Shown here: positions 26,202-35,654 of the stretch, piece by piece
Position numbering within the stretch: position 1 is the stretch's first letter
Layout: the number at the start of each line of letters is the position of its first letter
Origin: Arthrobacter sp. H-02-3
GTDB taxonomy: Bacteria; Actinomycetota; Actinomycetes; Actinomycetales; Micrococcaceae
NCBI RefSeq assembly: GCF_003097355.1
Contig: NZ_PYUI01000013.1
Coordinates: 62,001 to 126,000, forward strand
Direction of reading: 5' to 3'
Length of the DNA stretch: 64,000 nucleotides
Position numbers and translations under genes: made by a program
Notes under the pieces: generated by a model
Told to the model about the DNA's origin: nothing
The model's database searches: none
The model's input: only the letters and a program-made list of their open reading frames with translations

Positions 26202-27575
26202 TTACGCGGTTTCGCGGATGTCGCCGGCGGCGGGGCCGTGCTCCGCGTGGCTGTGCTCCACAGGGCAGTCGGCCTCGGAGGCTGCAGAACCCGGGACCGT
26301 CGCAGCGGTCGTCGCGGGGGAGGGCTCCACCGTAATCCCGTACAGTGCCTCAAGACCGGCAACGTAGGCGTCCTGCTGTCCGTTGGCGGCGAGTTCGCGG
26401 GCCCGGACGGTGGGGACATGCAGCAATTGCTTCACCATGCGGCGCAGGGCGAATTCGACTTCCTCGGCCGCGGCGGTGCAGCCGTGCCGGGCGCGGACCT
26501 TTTCCATTTCCGCATCCAGGACGTTCATCGTGTGGCGCCGCAACGCAACGATCGCCGAGTCCACGGAGCGTGCTTCGCGCTCCTGCTCGAAGGCGCTGGC
26601 CGCACCGGACACAATGCTGCTGGCCTGCGCGAGCGACTCGGCCTGTTCCTGGGGCGCCGCGAGCCGGACGGATTCCAGCGTGAGGAGTTCGACGCCGTCG
26701 AGCTCGCCGACCGCGGGGTCGAAGTCGTGCGTCAGGGCGAGGTCGATCGCGATGAGCGGCTGGGCCGAGCCCGACCGGATCCGGGCGAGGTCGTCCGCTT
26801 CGACCCGGCTGTCCGAGCCGCTGCAGCCGATCATGACGTCGGCAGCGGCGACGGCAGCCGGAAGGGTGTCCTCATCCAGGGCGGCGCCGCCCCGGGTGGC
26901 GACGAAACCGGGCGCACGGCCGGAGGAGGAGTAGACCGAGACATCGGTGCAGCCGCGTTCGCGCAACAGTGACATGGTGGCCCCGGCGTAGGCGCCGGTC
27001 CCGAAGACGACGGCCTTCTTGGCGGACCAGTCCGGGTTTTCCGACAGGTCGGTGGCAAGATCCAGTGCTACGGAGACGATGGAGAGGCCGCGGGAACCAA
27101 GCGCCGTCTGGGCGCCGACGTCCTTGGCGGTCTTGGACGCCGCCTGGAACAGCCGCACCAGTCCGGAGCTGGCCGTGCCTTCATGCTGGGCCGTGATCAA
27201 GGCGCGGCGGACCTGGCCGGCGATTTCGCGTTCGCCCACCACGGCGGAGTCCAGTCCGGAGCTCACCGCGAAGAGATGCTGGCTGACCTCGGCACCCGTG
27301 CGGGTGCTGAAGGCGCGGGAGACCAGCTGATCGTTGAGTCCGCTGGCTCCGCTGATCTGGGAGATGAGGGCAGCCCGGGCTGCGTCGACGGCGTCCGGAT
27401 GCGGGGCTTCCCCGTAGATTTCGAAGCGGTTGCAGGTGGCAAGGACAACGGCACCCGCCACGGCCGGCGATCCGGCGAGGGCGGATGTGGCAAGCCCGGA
27501 AGCGCCGGTGCTCAACTGAGCAACGGTTTCGAGGTCGATGTCGGCGTGTGTAGCCACCAATGAGAAAAGAACCAC
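26202..27575 (-). CDS. hemA: Glutamyl-tRNA reductase
   Basis: 457 residues; reduces glutamyl-tRNA(Glu) to glutamate-1-semialdehyde, the first committed heme step. The catalytic cysteine is in [12 protein letters not shown] (C48). [11 protein letters not shown], the NADPH fold [16 protein letters not shown] and the C-terminal dimerisation helices are present. The GTG at 27575 gives the family-like start [14 protein letters not shown]. There is no ribosome binding site, but a TATGAT box ends 9 nt upstream, so the mRNA may be leaderless. The tail of about 35 residues is Ala/Thr/His-rich. Divergent from hemE. Confidence 0.94.
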   Translation of the reverse strand: MVLFSLVATHADIDLETVAQLSTGASGLATSALAGSPAVAGAVVLATCNRFEIYGEAPHPDAVDAARAALISQISGASGLNDQLVSRAFSTRTGAEVSQHLFAVSSGLDSAVVGEREIAGQVRRALITAQHEGTASSGLVRLFQAASKTAKDVGAQTALGSRGLSIVSVALDLATDLSENPDWSAKKAVVFGTGAYAGATMSLLRERGCTDVSVYSSSGRAPGFVATRGGAALDEDTLPAAVAAADVMIGCSGSDSRVEADDLARIRSGSAQPLIAIDLALTHDFDPAVGELDGVELLTLESVRLAAPQEQAESLAQASSIVSGAASAFEQEREARSVDSAIVALRRHTMNVLDAEMEKVRARHGCTAAAEEVEFALRRMVKQLLHVPTVRARELAANGQQDAYVAGLEALYGITVEPSPATTAATVPGSAASEADCPVEHSHAEHGPAAGDIRETA

Positions 27576-27584
27576 AGCACGACC

Positions 27585-27615
27585 ATCATAGCTTTTTCGC
27601 GCCTGTGTAGAACAA
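27585..27615 (-). promoter_or_regulatory. Candidate hemA promoter, near-leaderless
   Basis: On the minus strand TATGAT (27590-27585) is preceded by TTGTTC (27615-27610) with a 19-nt spacer. Transcription would begin within a few bases of the GTG start codon at 27575. The spacer is longer than ideal. Confidence 0.5.
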
Positions 27616-27745
27616 CTATCCTGGCGTGGGGTCCGGCACCCAAGGCTGTGATCCCCGCCACGCCGCGGCCCTCGTGGCCAGTGTGACAGCCCGCGTGACA
27701 GGCTGTCGTTATCTTTTGGGCGCAAATTTGGGCACAATCGAAGTC

Positions 27746-28915
27746 ATGACTCCAAGCGCTGCGGCACATGCCGGCACGACAAAATTCAGTACGTCCGATC
27801 ATGGCGCAGCCGATGACGCCGCCGCAGTAGACGGCGCAGTGGCCGGCGCCGGCGGCCTAGACGCCGGACACCCGCTGATGGACGGCCGCACGGCGGACTC
27901 ACCGCTAATCACCGCCTACCGCGGCGGCAAGCCCTCCCGCCGTCCCGTCTGGTTCATGCGTCAGGCGGGCCGCTCGCTGCCCGAGTACCTCAAGGTCCGC
28001 GAGGGCGTCGCCATGCTGGACTCGTGCCTGCGCCCGGAACTGGCTTCTGAGATCACCCTGCAGCCGGTCCGCCGTCACGACGTCGATGCCGCCATCTTCT
28101 TCTCCGACATCGTCATTCCGCTCAAGCTGGCCGGCGTCGGCGTGGACATCGTGCCCGGCGTCGGTCCTGTCCTGGACGTGCCGGTGCGCACGGCGGCGGA
28201 CGTCGCCGCCCTGCCGCAGCTGACGTGGGAGGCCCTGGAACCCATTCGTGAAGCCGTCCGGCTGACCGTGGCCGAGCTCGGCAACACCCCGCTGATCGGC
28301 TTCGCCGGCGCACCCTTCACGCTCGCCGCGTACATGGTGGAAGGCAAGCCTTCCCGCGACCACCTCGGCCCGCGCACCATGATGCACGCCGACCCGGAAA
28401 CCTGGACGGCATTGGCCAACTGGGCCGCCGACGCCTCCGGCATGTTCCTTCGTGCGCAGTTGGAAGCCGGAGCCTCCGCCGCGCAGCTCTTCGACTCCTG
28501 GGCCGGTTCGCTGGGGTTGGCCGACTACCAGCGCTACGTTGCCCCGGCGTCGTCCCGGGCCCTGGACCACGTCCGGGACCTCGGCGCACCGCTCATCCAC
28601 TTCGGCACCGGCACCTCGGAACTGCTCGTCGCCATGCGCGACGTCGGTGTCGACGTCGTGGGGGTCGACTACCGGTTGCCGCTGGACGAGGCCAACCGCC
28701 GCCTCGGCGGGACCGTTCCGCTGCAGGGCAACATCGATCCCGCACTCCTCTCCGCGCCCTGGGAGATCCTGGAAGCGCACGTCCGCGACGTGATCGCAGC
28801 CGGCTCCGCAGCGCCCGGCCACGTGGTGAACCTTGGCCACGGCGTGCCCCCGGAGACGGATCCCGAGGTGCTGACGCGCGTCGTCGAACTCATCCACTCC
28901 ATTTCACCGGAGTAG
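27746..28915 (+). CDS. hemE: Uroporphyrinogen decarboxylase
   Basis: 389 residues. The N-terminal signature RPVWFMRQAGRSLPEY (with the essential Arg and Gln) and the later GFAGAPFTLAAYMVEG are diagnostic. FFSDIVIPL carries the catalytic aspartate region. It converts uroporphyrinogen III to coproporphyrinogen III. The ATG at 27746 is preferred; an upstream in-frame ATG at 27626 would extend into the divergent promoter region. About 40 N-terminal residues are not conserved. Followed 4 nt later by hemG. Confidence 0.94.
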   Translation: MTPSAAAHAGTTKFSTSDHGAADDAAAVDGAVAGAGGLDAGHPLMDGRTADSPLITAYRGGKPSRRPVWFMRQAGRSLPEYLKVREGVAMLDSCLRPELASEITLQPVRRHDVDAAIFFSDIVIPLKLAGVGVDIVPGVGPVLDVPVRTAADVAALPQLTWEALEPIREAVRLTVAELGNTPLIGFAGAPFTLAAYMVEGKPSRDHLGPRTMMHADPETWTALANWAADASGMFLRAQLEAGASAAQLFDSWAGSLGLADYQRYVAPASSRALDHVRDLGAPLIHFGTGTSELLVAMRDVGVDVVGVDYRLPLDEANRRLGGTVPLQGNIDPALLSAPWEILEAHVRDVIAAGSAAPGHVVNLGHGVPPETDPEVLTRVVELIHSISPE

Positions 28916-28919
28916 GAAC

Positions 28920-30461
28920 ATGGACGCAGGCGCCGCCGTAACGTCCGCGGCGGGTACCGCTGCAGAGGGCACCTCCCGTCACGGGACCGCCGTCGTGGTC
29001 GGGGGAGGGATCTCCGGCTTGCTTGCGGCCAGGGAGTTCGCCCGGGCGGGCCTCCGCACCACAGTCCTGGAAGCCAGCGACGCTTGGGGTGGCTGCGTCG
29101 GCAGCCATGCTGTGGCGGGGCTGACCCTGGACAGCGGGGCGGAGTCCTTCGCTACCCGCACGGCCGCGGTGGCCGATCTCGCCGCCGAGCTTGGGATTGC
29201 CGGCGACATCGTCGCACCGAACCCCGGCGGTGCCTGGGTGCAACTGCCCGACGGCCCGCGGGAACTGCCCAAGACCGGGGTGTTGGGCATCCCGGCCAGC
29301 CCATGGGACCCGGAAGTCCGCCGGTCCTTGGGACTGCTGGGCTCCCTCCGCGCCTCCATGGACGCCGTGCTGCCTGCCTCGCTTGGCACCGCCGACGAGG
29401 CCACCAGTGTGTCAGCCCTGGTCCGCGCGCGAATGGGCAGGCGCGTGCTGGACAGACTCGTTGCGCCCGTGGTCGGCGGCGTCCACTCGGCCGATCCCGC
29501 CGTGCTCGACGTCGACATGGTGGCCCCCGGGCTGCGGGCCGGTATCCGCCGGCACGGTTCCCTCGCCGCCGCCGTCGCGGCCCAACGCAGGGGAGGAGCC
29601 AACTCGAGCGCCGGCGCAGCCGCACCGGGGACGGGCAGTTCCGCCGGGCTCCAGAAAGCCGGCGCCGCCGTCGCCGGCCTGCGAGGCGGGATGCACACCC
29701 TGGTGACTGCCCTTCTGGCCGACCTGCGCCGGCGCGGCGTCACCCTGCTCAGCGCCACCCCGGCCCGGTCCGTTCGGCGCACAGCGGGCGGCTGGCGGGT
29801 CACCACGGATCAGGACACGTACGACGCCGGGTTGCTCGTGGTTGCGGTCGAAGGCCCCGCCGCCGCCGGGCTGCTTGAAGAATCCCTGCCGGAGCTTGCG
29901 GGCCTCCGCCCCGAAACCGGACCCGATGTCAGCCTGGTCACCCTCGTGGTGGATCTCCCGGCGCTCGACGCGGCGCCACGCGGTACGGGCGTGCTCGTGG
30001 CCCCGCAGAGCCCCGGGATACAGGCCAAAGCGTTGACGCACGGCACCGCCAAATGGGCTTGGCTGGCGGACCGGACCGGGCCGGGCAGGCACGTGCTCCG
30101 GCTTTCCTACGGGCGGGGAGTTGCGCCCGTCGGGACCACGGAATACGGCAGCCCGGGAGCGGCTGTGCCGCGCTCGGAACCGCCGCGCTCAGACGAGGAA
30201 CTGTTCCGCGCAGCCCTGGCCGACGCCTCGGCCCTGCTGTCGGTCCCGGTCACCGCCGGGGACGTGGTGGGCTGGGACGTGGTCCGCTGGGCCGGTGCGT
30301 TGCCGTTTGCGTCCCTCGGCCACAAACAGCGTGTCGCCGCCGTCCGGAGCGTCTGCGCCGCGGACGGCACCCTCGCCGTCGTGGGCGGATGGCTGTCCGG
30401 CAACGGGCTGGCGGCGATCGTGGCCGACACCCCTCAGCAGGTTCGCACCCTCCTGACCTAA
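28920..30461 (+). CDS. hemG: Coproporphyrinogen/protoporphyrinogen III oxidase (HemY/CgoX type)
   Basis: 513 residues, FAD-dependent. The dinucleotide fold VVVGGGISGLLAAREFARAG with VLEASDAWGG is near residues 22-57. LVAPVVGGVHSADP and GMHTLVTAL are typical of HemY/CgoX, and the C-terminal VVGGWLSGNGLAAIVAD completes the FAD site. With HemQ present, the physiological product is probably coproporphyrin III (the coproporphyrin-dependent pathway). An Ala/Gly-rich insert lies near 220-245. It is translationally close to hemE. A coding-like stretch continues in frame after its TAA stop. Confidence 0.92.
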   Translation: MDAGAAVTSAAGTAAEGTSRHGTAVVVGGGISGLLAAREFARAGLRTTVLEASDAWGGCVGSHAVAGLTLDSGAESFATRTAAVADLAAELGIAGDIVAPNPGGAWVQLPDGPRELPKTGVLGIPASPWDPEVRRSLGLLGSLRASMDAVLPASLGTADEATSVSALVRARMGRRVLDRLVAPVVGGVHSADPAVLDVDMVAPGLRAGIRRHGSLAAAVAAQRRGGANSSAGAAAPGTGSSAGLQKAGAAVAGLRGGMHTLVTALLADLRRRGVTLLSATPARSVRRTAGGWRVTTDQDTYDAGLLVVAVEGPAAAGLLEESLPELAGLRPETGPDVSLVTLVVDLPALDAAPRGTGVLVAPQSPGIQAKALTHGTAKWAWLADRTGPGRHVLRLSYGRGVAPVGTTEYGSPGAAVPRSEPPRSDEELFRAALADASALLSVPVTAGDVVGWDVVRWAGALPFASLGHKQRVAAVRSVCAADGTLAVVGGWLSGNGLAAIVADTPQQVRTLLT

Positions 30462-30611
30462 AGGGGTGCCGCCCCGACCGCTGTTTCCACACACGCGGAT
30501 GCCCCAAACGCCGCCGTCGGCCCGTCGCCTGCAGCCACTTCGGGGACCCATTCCGAAGTCCCTGACGCCCCCTCAGCCGCAGAAGTCACAGCGGCCCCAA
30601 ATGCACCCTGA
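30462..30611 (+). other. In-frame, coding-like tail after the hemG stop codon
   Basis: Immediately after the hemG TAA, the same frame stays open for 49 codons to a TGA at 30609-30611. It reads as an Ala/Pro/Thr-rich segment (for example STHADAPNAAVGPSPAATSG). Its composition resembles the low-complexity tails of neighbouring proteins, although third-position GC (about 61 percent) is lower than in hemG. It may be a lost C-terminal tail or chance. Confidence 0.3.
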
Positions 30612-30694
30612 ACCCCTCTAGCCCCCTGGATTACTGCCCGGTATTCCGCGGAATTAGGCTGGTTTTTCCTCGCGGTCGATTCCGGCTAGGCTCG

Positions 30695-31552
30695 ATGACC
30701 ATGGTTATTTTCAGGTCCAACGTGTCAACAACGACGACCCGGCGCCATAGGAGTCTTCGACGCGGCGCAGCGGCAGCCGCGCTCGGGGCGGTACTGGCTG
30801 TTTCCGCAGGAGTTCCTGCTTCGAATGCTGCCACTGGTTTATCCGCAGCGGCATCCACCCCGCCGTCGACCCAGGGTTCCTTGACCCTCGGCCTGGGTGA
30901 CGTGCTGGACAGTCTGCTCGGCTCCTCGCCGACGCGGAGCCCGTCGCCCACACCGAGCCCCTCGCCGTCCTCCGGCTCGGACGAAGAAGCGGAGCCGATG
31001 CAACCGCCGTCCCGCAGCAGCAGCCCGGAACCCACGATCCCCGAGTCCGGCAGCCCGGAGCCCAGCAACCCCGGGTCCACGGCTCCCAGCACCAGCGCGC
31101 CGCCATCCGGCACCCCGTCGGCCAACGTGGCCCCGCCCTCCGCACCGCAAAACCCCGGCACGCCGGTCACGGCGCCGGGAGCGCCGGCCGCGGACGGGGC
31201 AGCAGCCGGATCCGTCCCCGGACAGGTGCCCGGCCAGCCGTCCGCAGGTGGCAACGCTGGCAGCGCTGCCACCGGGACCGGGCCCGGAACTGCCGGGCAA
31301 GCCGGAAGCGGCGCTGGCACGCCGGCGCCGGCATCGAATACTGCAACGCCCCGGCCCTCCTCCACCGGTTCGAACGCGGCCGGTTCGAAAACAGCACCGG
31401 CCACAGCCGCGGGCCACTCCGGCAGCACGTCGCTGCAGGCCACGTCCGCTGTGGAACCGGCCGGACCGTCCCCGCTGATCGGCTGGGGCATCGGCCTGGT
31501 GGCGCTGTCAGTGGGCGCCGGCGTCATCGCTGTCCGGATGCGCAGGACCTGA
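30695..31552 (+). CDS. Secreted proline/serine-rich protein with C-terminal membrane anchor
   Basis: 285 residues. A signal peptide lies near 1-45 (RRGAAAAALGAVLAVSAGVPASNAA). A long Pro/Ser/Gly/Thr low-complexity stalk (about 55-250) follows, then a hydrophobic helix (LIGWGIGLVALSVGAGVIAV) and a basic end RMRRT. No LPxTG sortase motif is present, so it is probably membrane-tethered with a wall-spanning stalk. No functional domain is seen. It lies 233 nt after hemG and ends at a strong terminator, which closes this transcription unit before hemQ. Confidence 0.7.
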   Translation: MTMVIFRSNVSTTTTRRHRSLRRGAAAAALGAVLAVSAGVPASNAATGLSAAASTPPSTQGSLTLGLGDVLDSLLGSSPTRSPSPTPSPSPSSGSDEEAEPMQPPSRSSSPEPTIPESGSPEPSNPGSTAPSTSAPPSGTPSANVAPPSAPQNPGTPVTAPGAPAADGAAAGSVPGQVPGQPSAGGNAGSAATGTGPGTAGQAGSGAGTPAPASNTATPRPSSTGSNAAGSKTAPATAAGHSGSTSLQATSAVEPAGPSPLIGWGIGLVALSVGAGVIAVRMRRT

Positions 31553-31603
31553 CGGCATCCCGGCTGCCCGGATTCCAGGGCAGTCGCCCCCGGCTTGTGA
31601 AAT

Positions 31604-31638
31604 AAAGCACTTCTACGCGTTGTAGAAGTGCTTTTTTT
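31604..31638 (+). terminator. Strong rho-independent terminator
   Basis: A 13-bp perfect stem AAAGCACTTCTAC (31604-31616) with GTAGAAGTGCTTT (31622-31634), a 5-nt loop and a run of seven T (31632-31638). It separates the hemE-hemG-surface-protein unit from hemQ. Confidence 0.93.
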
Positions 31639-31673
31639 CGACTTAGCTGGAGAGAGGAGGCAGACTGGTAACC

Positions 31674-32420
31674 ATGAGCCACACTTCTGCCGAATCTGTC
31701 ACTAAAACCGGAATGCCCGTCCCCGGAGAATCAGTCGCCGGGGCCTCGGCGCCCGACGATTCAACCGAGCAGTTCTTCACCCTCTGGACCGTTTTCAAGC
31801 GGTCCGCGGACACCGCCCGCGACGCGAATGCGGCCCAAGACTTCGAGTCCCTGCTGGCACGCCTCGCCGACGCCGGCGTGGTCCACCGCGGCAGCTACGA
31901 CGTTTCCGCCATGCGCGCGGACGCGGACATCATGATCTGGCTCCACGGGCCCAAGCCCGAGGCCCTGCAGCGGGCCGTCCGGGACATCCGCCGCAGCACG
32001 CTCTTCACCGGGACCGAGATCGCCTGGTCCGCCATGGGCGTCCACCGCGAGGCGGAGTTCGCCAAGAACCACACGCCCGCCTTCTCCCGCGGCGTCGAAC
32101 CGGCCGAGTGGCTGTGCGTCTACCCGTTCGTCCGCTCCTACGAGTGGTACCTCCTGCCGGACGCCGAGCGCGGCGCGATGCTTCGCGACCACGGCCTCCT
32201 GGGCCGCGACTTCCCGCAGGTCATTTCCAACACCGTCTCCTCCTTCGCCCTGGGCGACTGGGAATGGATCCTCGGCCTGGAAGCTCCGGAACTCGTGGAC
32301 CTCGTGGACCTGATGCGCCACCTGCGCGCCACCGAGGCGCGTCACCATGTGCGCGAGGAAATCCCCTTTTACACCGGTCGGCGCGTCAGCGCCGCCGAGA
32401 TCGCCGAGGTCCTTGCATGA
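31674..32420 (+). CDS. hemQ: Coproheme decarboxylase HemQ (ChdC)
   Basis: 248 residues, chlorite dismutase fold. EQFFTLWTVFKRS opens the domain. YPFVRSYEWYLLP holds the conserved tyrosine region for radical chemistry, and NTVSSFALGDWEWILGLEAPE with ARHHVREEIPFYTG closes it, as in actinobacterial HemQ. It decarboxylates coproheme to heme b, the last step of the coproporphyrin-dependent pathway. The first 30 residues are not conserved. The ribosome binding region GGAGAGAGGAGG sits about 15-25 nt upstream. It overlaps hemH by 4 nt. Confidence 0.93.
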   Translation: MSHTSAESVTKTGMPVPGESVAGASAPDDSTEQFFTLWTVFKRSADTARDANAAQDFESLLARLADAGVVHRGSYDVSAMRADADIMIWLHGPKPEALQRAVRDIRRSTLFTGTEIAWSAMGVHREAEFAKNHTPAFSRGVEPAEWLCVYPFVRSYEWYLLPDAERGAMLRDHGLLGRDFPQVISNTVSSFALGDWEWILGLEAPELVDLVDLMRHLRATEARHHVREEIPFYTGRRVSAAEIAEVLA

Positions 32421-33703
32421 GCCCGCTGGATCCCCAGGAGACCGCCACGGCGGTGACCGCCGTGAACCCCGTCACCGAGGCAGGCCGGATGGCTCCCAAG
32501 GAGTACGACGCCGTCCTCCTCGCCTCCTTTGGCGGCCCGGAAGGCCAGGAGGACGTCATCCCGTTCCTCCGCAATGTCACCCGTGGCCGTGGCATCCCGG
32601 ACGAGCGGCTCGAAGCGGTCTCGCACCACTACCGCGCCAACGGCGGCATCAGCCCCATCAACCAGCAGAACCGCGCCCTCAAGGCCGCCATGGAGGCCGA
32701 ACTTGCCACCCGCGGCATCGAACTGCCGGTCTTCTGGGGCAACCGCAACTGGGATCCCTACATCCCGCAGACGCTCCAGGAGATGTACGACGCCGGGCAC
32801 CGCAAGGTCCTCATGGTCACCACGAGCGCCTACTCCTGCTACTCCAGCTGCCGCCAGTACCGCGAGGACATTGGCATGGCCCTGACCGAAACCGGGCTGG
32901 ACGGAAAACTCGAAGTGGACAAGGTGCGGCAGTACTTTGACCACCCCGGCTTCGTCGAGCCGTTCATCGAGGGCACCGCCGCCGGCCTGGCCGACGTCCG
33001 CGCACAGCTCACCGCGGCCAGCACCCCCGACGCCCCGGTGCACATCCTGTTCGCCACCCACTCCATCCCTACCCGCGACGCCGAAGCCGCCGGCCGCTCC
33101 GAGGGCGAGCCCCGCCACTTCGAGGAAGACTCCGCCTACGTGGCCCAGCACCTCGCCACCGGAACCGAGGTCATCCGCCGCGTCGAAGCCGAGACCGGCC
33201 TGACCGCACCGTGGTCCCTCGTCTACCAGTCCCGCTCCGGCGCCCCGCACGTCCCGTGGCTCGAACCCGACATCAACGACGCCATCGAGGAGCTCGCCGG
33301 CCAGGGCGTCAAGGGCGTCGTGATCGTGCCGCTGGGCTTCGTCAGCGACCACATGGAGGTTGTCTGGGACCTGGACACCGAGGCACTGGAGACCTGCGGC
33401 AAGCTGGGCCTGGCGGCCACCCGCGTCCCCACCCCCGGCACGCACCGGAAGTTCGTCGGCGGGATCGTGGACCTGATCTGCGAACGGACCGCGGCGAACA
33501 ACATCGCGGACCGGCCCCACCTGACCAAACTCGGCCCCTGGTACGACGTCTGCCGGCCCGGCTGCTGCGCCAACTTTCGTGGCGAAAAGCCCACCATCGC
33601 GGGCGCTGACACCAGCATCGGCACGGGCCACGATCCCTACCCCGCCGCAACGCCCGCAGCCGCGGATATGGCGACCCCGGCGGCTGGTCAGGCAACGCTG
33701 TGA
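32417..33703 (+). CDS. hemH: Ferrochelatase (coproporphyrin ferrochelatase)
   Basis: 428 residues; inserts iron into coproporphyrin III. The ATG at 32417 overlaps the hemQ stop (ATGA) and gives the start MSPLDPQETA. LLASFGGPEGQEDVIPFL, the catalytic His in LFATHSIP and the YQSRSGAPHVPWLEPD motif are intact. Cysteines C141, C145, C379, C383 and C384 lie where actinobacterial ferrochelatases ligate a [2Fe-2S] cluster. A Pro/Ala tail of about 35 residues follows. It overlaps hemC by 4 nt. Confidence 0.94.
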   Translation: MSPLDPQETATAVTAVNPVTEAGRMAPKEYDAVLLASFGGPEGQEDVIPFLRNVTRGRGIPDERLEAVSHHYRANGGISPINQQNRALKAAMEAELATRGIELPVFWGNRNWDPYIPQTLQEMYDAGHRKVLMVTTSAYSCYSSCRQYREDIGMALTETGLDGKLEVDKVRQYFDHPGFVEPFIEGTAAGLADVRAQLTAASTPDAPVHILFATHSIPTRDAEAAGRSEGEPRHFEEDSAYVAQHLATGTEVIRRVEAETGLTAPWSLVYQSRSGAPHVPWLEPDINDAIEELAGQGVKGVVIVPLGFVSDHMEVVWDLDTEALETCGKLGLAATRVPTPGTHRKFVGGIVDLICERTAANNIADRPHLTKLGPWYDVCRPGCCANFRGEKPTIAGADTSIGTGHDPYPAATPAAADMATPAAGQATL

Positions 33704-34698
33704 CCGTCCGGATCGGAACCCGCGCCAGCAAACTGGCCCTCACCCAGACGCAGCAGACCGCGGACCAGCTGGCCGCCGTCGGCGGGTTCGCCGTGGAGCT
33801 TGTCCACATCCGGACCGACGGTGATGTCCTTACCGGATCGCTGTCCCAGATGGGCGGAACCGGCGTGTTCGTGGCGGCCCTGCGCGACGCCCTGCTGCAG
33901 AACGCATGCGACGTCGCCGTGCACTCGCTCAAGGACCTGCCCACCGGGCCGGCGCTTGGCCTGACGCTCGCGGCGACGCCGAAACGAGTCGACGTCCGCG
34001 ATGTGCTCTGCGCCCGCGACGGGCTCAAGCTCGCGGACCTGCCCGCCGGCGCCAGCGTGGGCACCGGTTCCCCGCGGCGCGCAGCCCAGCTGCGCGCCGC
34101 CCGTCCGGACCTGGACATCCGGGACATCCGCGGCAACGTCGACACCCGGCTCGGACGCGTCCCCGGCTTGCCGGGCAACACGACCGACGCCATGGTGGAC
34201 GGCAAGTCCTGCGACCTCGACGCCGTCGTCCTCGCCGCAGCCGGGCTGCACCGGATCGGCCGGCTGGACACGGTCAGCGAATACCTCGAGACGGACATTA
34301 TGCTGCCGGCCGCCGGGCAGGGATCCCTCGCGATCGAATGCCGCACGGCCGACGCGCCCCGCAAGGCCGGGTCCACCGAAGGGTCCCAGGGCGTCCTCGC
34401 CCAGGCCCTCGCAGCCCTCGACGATCACGACACCCGGCTCGCCGTCACCGCCGAGCGGGCGCTCCTGGCCCGCCTTGAGGCAGGCTGTGCCGCACCGGTG
34501 GGCGCCTACGCCTACCGCAAGGGAAGCATGCTGCACCTCGAAGCCGTGGTCTGCGCCGTCGACGGCACCGCCACCGTCCGGGACCGGAAGGCCACCGACG
34601 GATTGACCGAGGTGGGGGCCACTCTGCTGGGGATCGAACTGGCGGAAGTCCTGCTGGCCCGCGGCGCCGCCGATATCGCGGACCTGACCGCATCCTGA
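33700..34698 (+). CDS. hemC: Hydroxymethylbilane synthase (porphobilinogen deaminase)
   Basis: 332 residues from a GTG inside the hemH stop (GTGA). IGTRASKLALTQT opens the protein, DVAVHSLKDLPT and GTGSPRRAAQLRAARPDL line the active site, and C263 in EAGCAAPVGAYA is the dipyrromethane cofactor anchor. It makes the linear tetrapyrrole used by HemD. Length is near family average. Confidence 0.95.
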   Translation: MTVRIGTRASKLALTQTQQTADQLAAVGGFAVELVHIRTDGDVLTGSLSQMGGTGVFVAALRDALLQNACDVAVHSLKDLPTGPALGLTLAATPKRVDVRDVLCARDGLKLADLPAGASVGTGSPRRAAQLRAARPDLDIRDIRGNVDTRLGRVPGLPGNTTDAMVDGKSCDLDAVVLAAAGLHRIGRLDTVSEYLETDIMLPAAGQGSLAIECRTADAPRKAGSTEGSQGVLAQALAALDDHDTRLAVTAERALLARLEAGCAAPVGAYAYRKGSMLHLEAVVCAVDGTATVRDRKATDGLTEVGATLLGIELAEVLLARGAADIADLTAS

Positions 34699-34718
34699 AC
34701 CGGGGGATCCAGCGCATT

Positions 34719-35654
34719 ATGGGACGGGACCGCATCATGGGACGGGAAAATGCCCTGAATGAGGGCAGCAGCGGGCCGGCCACCCACGACCAGGGAGCCC
34801 TCGCGGGAGCCCGGATCCTGATCGCCCGCAGCCCGGACCGCGCCGGCGAGCTGGTCGCGGCCCTGCGCCGCCTTGGCGCCGAGCCGGTGCTGCTGCCCCT
34901 GATCGACTTCGAGGTGGCACGCGACCAGCACTCCCTCGACGTCGCCTTCGATGCCTTGGGCGCCGGCGCCTACAACTGGCTTGTCATCAGCAGCGCGACC
35001 ACCGTCCAGGTGCTGGAGGCCAAGGCCGCGGAGCGTGGCTCCACCTTGGGCGCCTGGCTGCCCGGGCACGTCCAGGTGGCCACGATCGGCCCCGCGACGC
35101 GGCAGATCCTCGAGTCCCGGGGTGTCAGCGTGGACCTCGCACCGACGGCACTGCAGTCGGGCGCCGGCCTGCTCGGCGTCTGGCCCGAAGGCCGCAACAG
35201 CGTGTTCCTGCCCCAGGCGGACATCGCCGATTCCAGGCTCCGCCGCGGGTTGGAAGCCCGCGGCGCGTCGGTGCAGGCCGTCACCGCCTACCGGACGGTG
35301 GACTACCCGGCTGATCCCGGCCTGAGCCTCCCGGCCTGCAGGCCCCCGCTGGAGGAAGCCGACGCCGGGCCGCCGGCCGAAGTCCTCACGGCCGCCGACG
35401 CGAAACGTGAGATCCGGGCCGGACGGCTCGACGCCGTTGTCGCCGCCTCGCCGAGCGCGGCCCGCCGCATCCACGCGGACCTCGCCCCGCTCGGCGCGTG
35501 CCGGTTCGTTGCGATCGGACGCTCGACGGCGGGCGAGGCGGCCGGTCTTGGACTCACCGTCGCCGCCGTCGCCGAAGCTCCCACCGCGTCCGGCCTCGTC
35601 GCCGCCGTCGTCCGCTCCCAACCATCCCAGCATCCAGCGAAGGACAACACATGA
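34719..35654 (+). CDS. hemD: Uroporphyrinogen-III synthase
   Basis: 311 residues. [36 protein letters not shown] is a typical HemD beginning, and [32 protein letters not shown] and the C-terminal ASPSAARRI / [14 protein letters not shown] motifs follow. It closes and inverts the tetrapyrrole ring. Two in-frame ATGs (34719 and 34737) follow a local duplication of ATGGGACGGGA, so the start is uncertain. It overlaps hemB by 4 nt. An insert near 210-230 is low complexity. Confidence 0.9.
   Translation: MGRDRIMGRENALNEGSSGPATHDQGALAGARILIARSPDRAGELVAALRRLGAEPVLLPLIDFEVARDQHSLDVAFDALGAGAYNWLVISSATTVQVLEAKAAERGSTLGAWLPGHVQVATIGPATRQILESRGVSVDLAPTALQSGAGLLGVWPEGRNSVFLPQADIADSRLRRGLEARGASVQAVTAYRTVDYPADPGLSLPACRPPLEEADAGPPAEVLTAADAKREIRAGRLDAVVAASPSAARRIHADLAPLGACRFVAIGRSTAGEAAGLGLTVAAVAEAPTASGLVAAVVRSQPSQHPAKDNT

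Noticed and set aside
32108..32416. N-terminal extension of ferrochelatase by 103 codons
   Set aside because: It lies wholly within hemQ in another frame; the ATGA overlap at 32417 is the natural start.
35498..35650. N-terminal extension of HemB
   Set aside because: It overlaps hemD; the ATG at 35651 has a ribosome binding site and matches family length.
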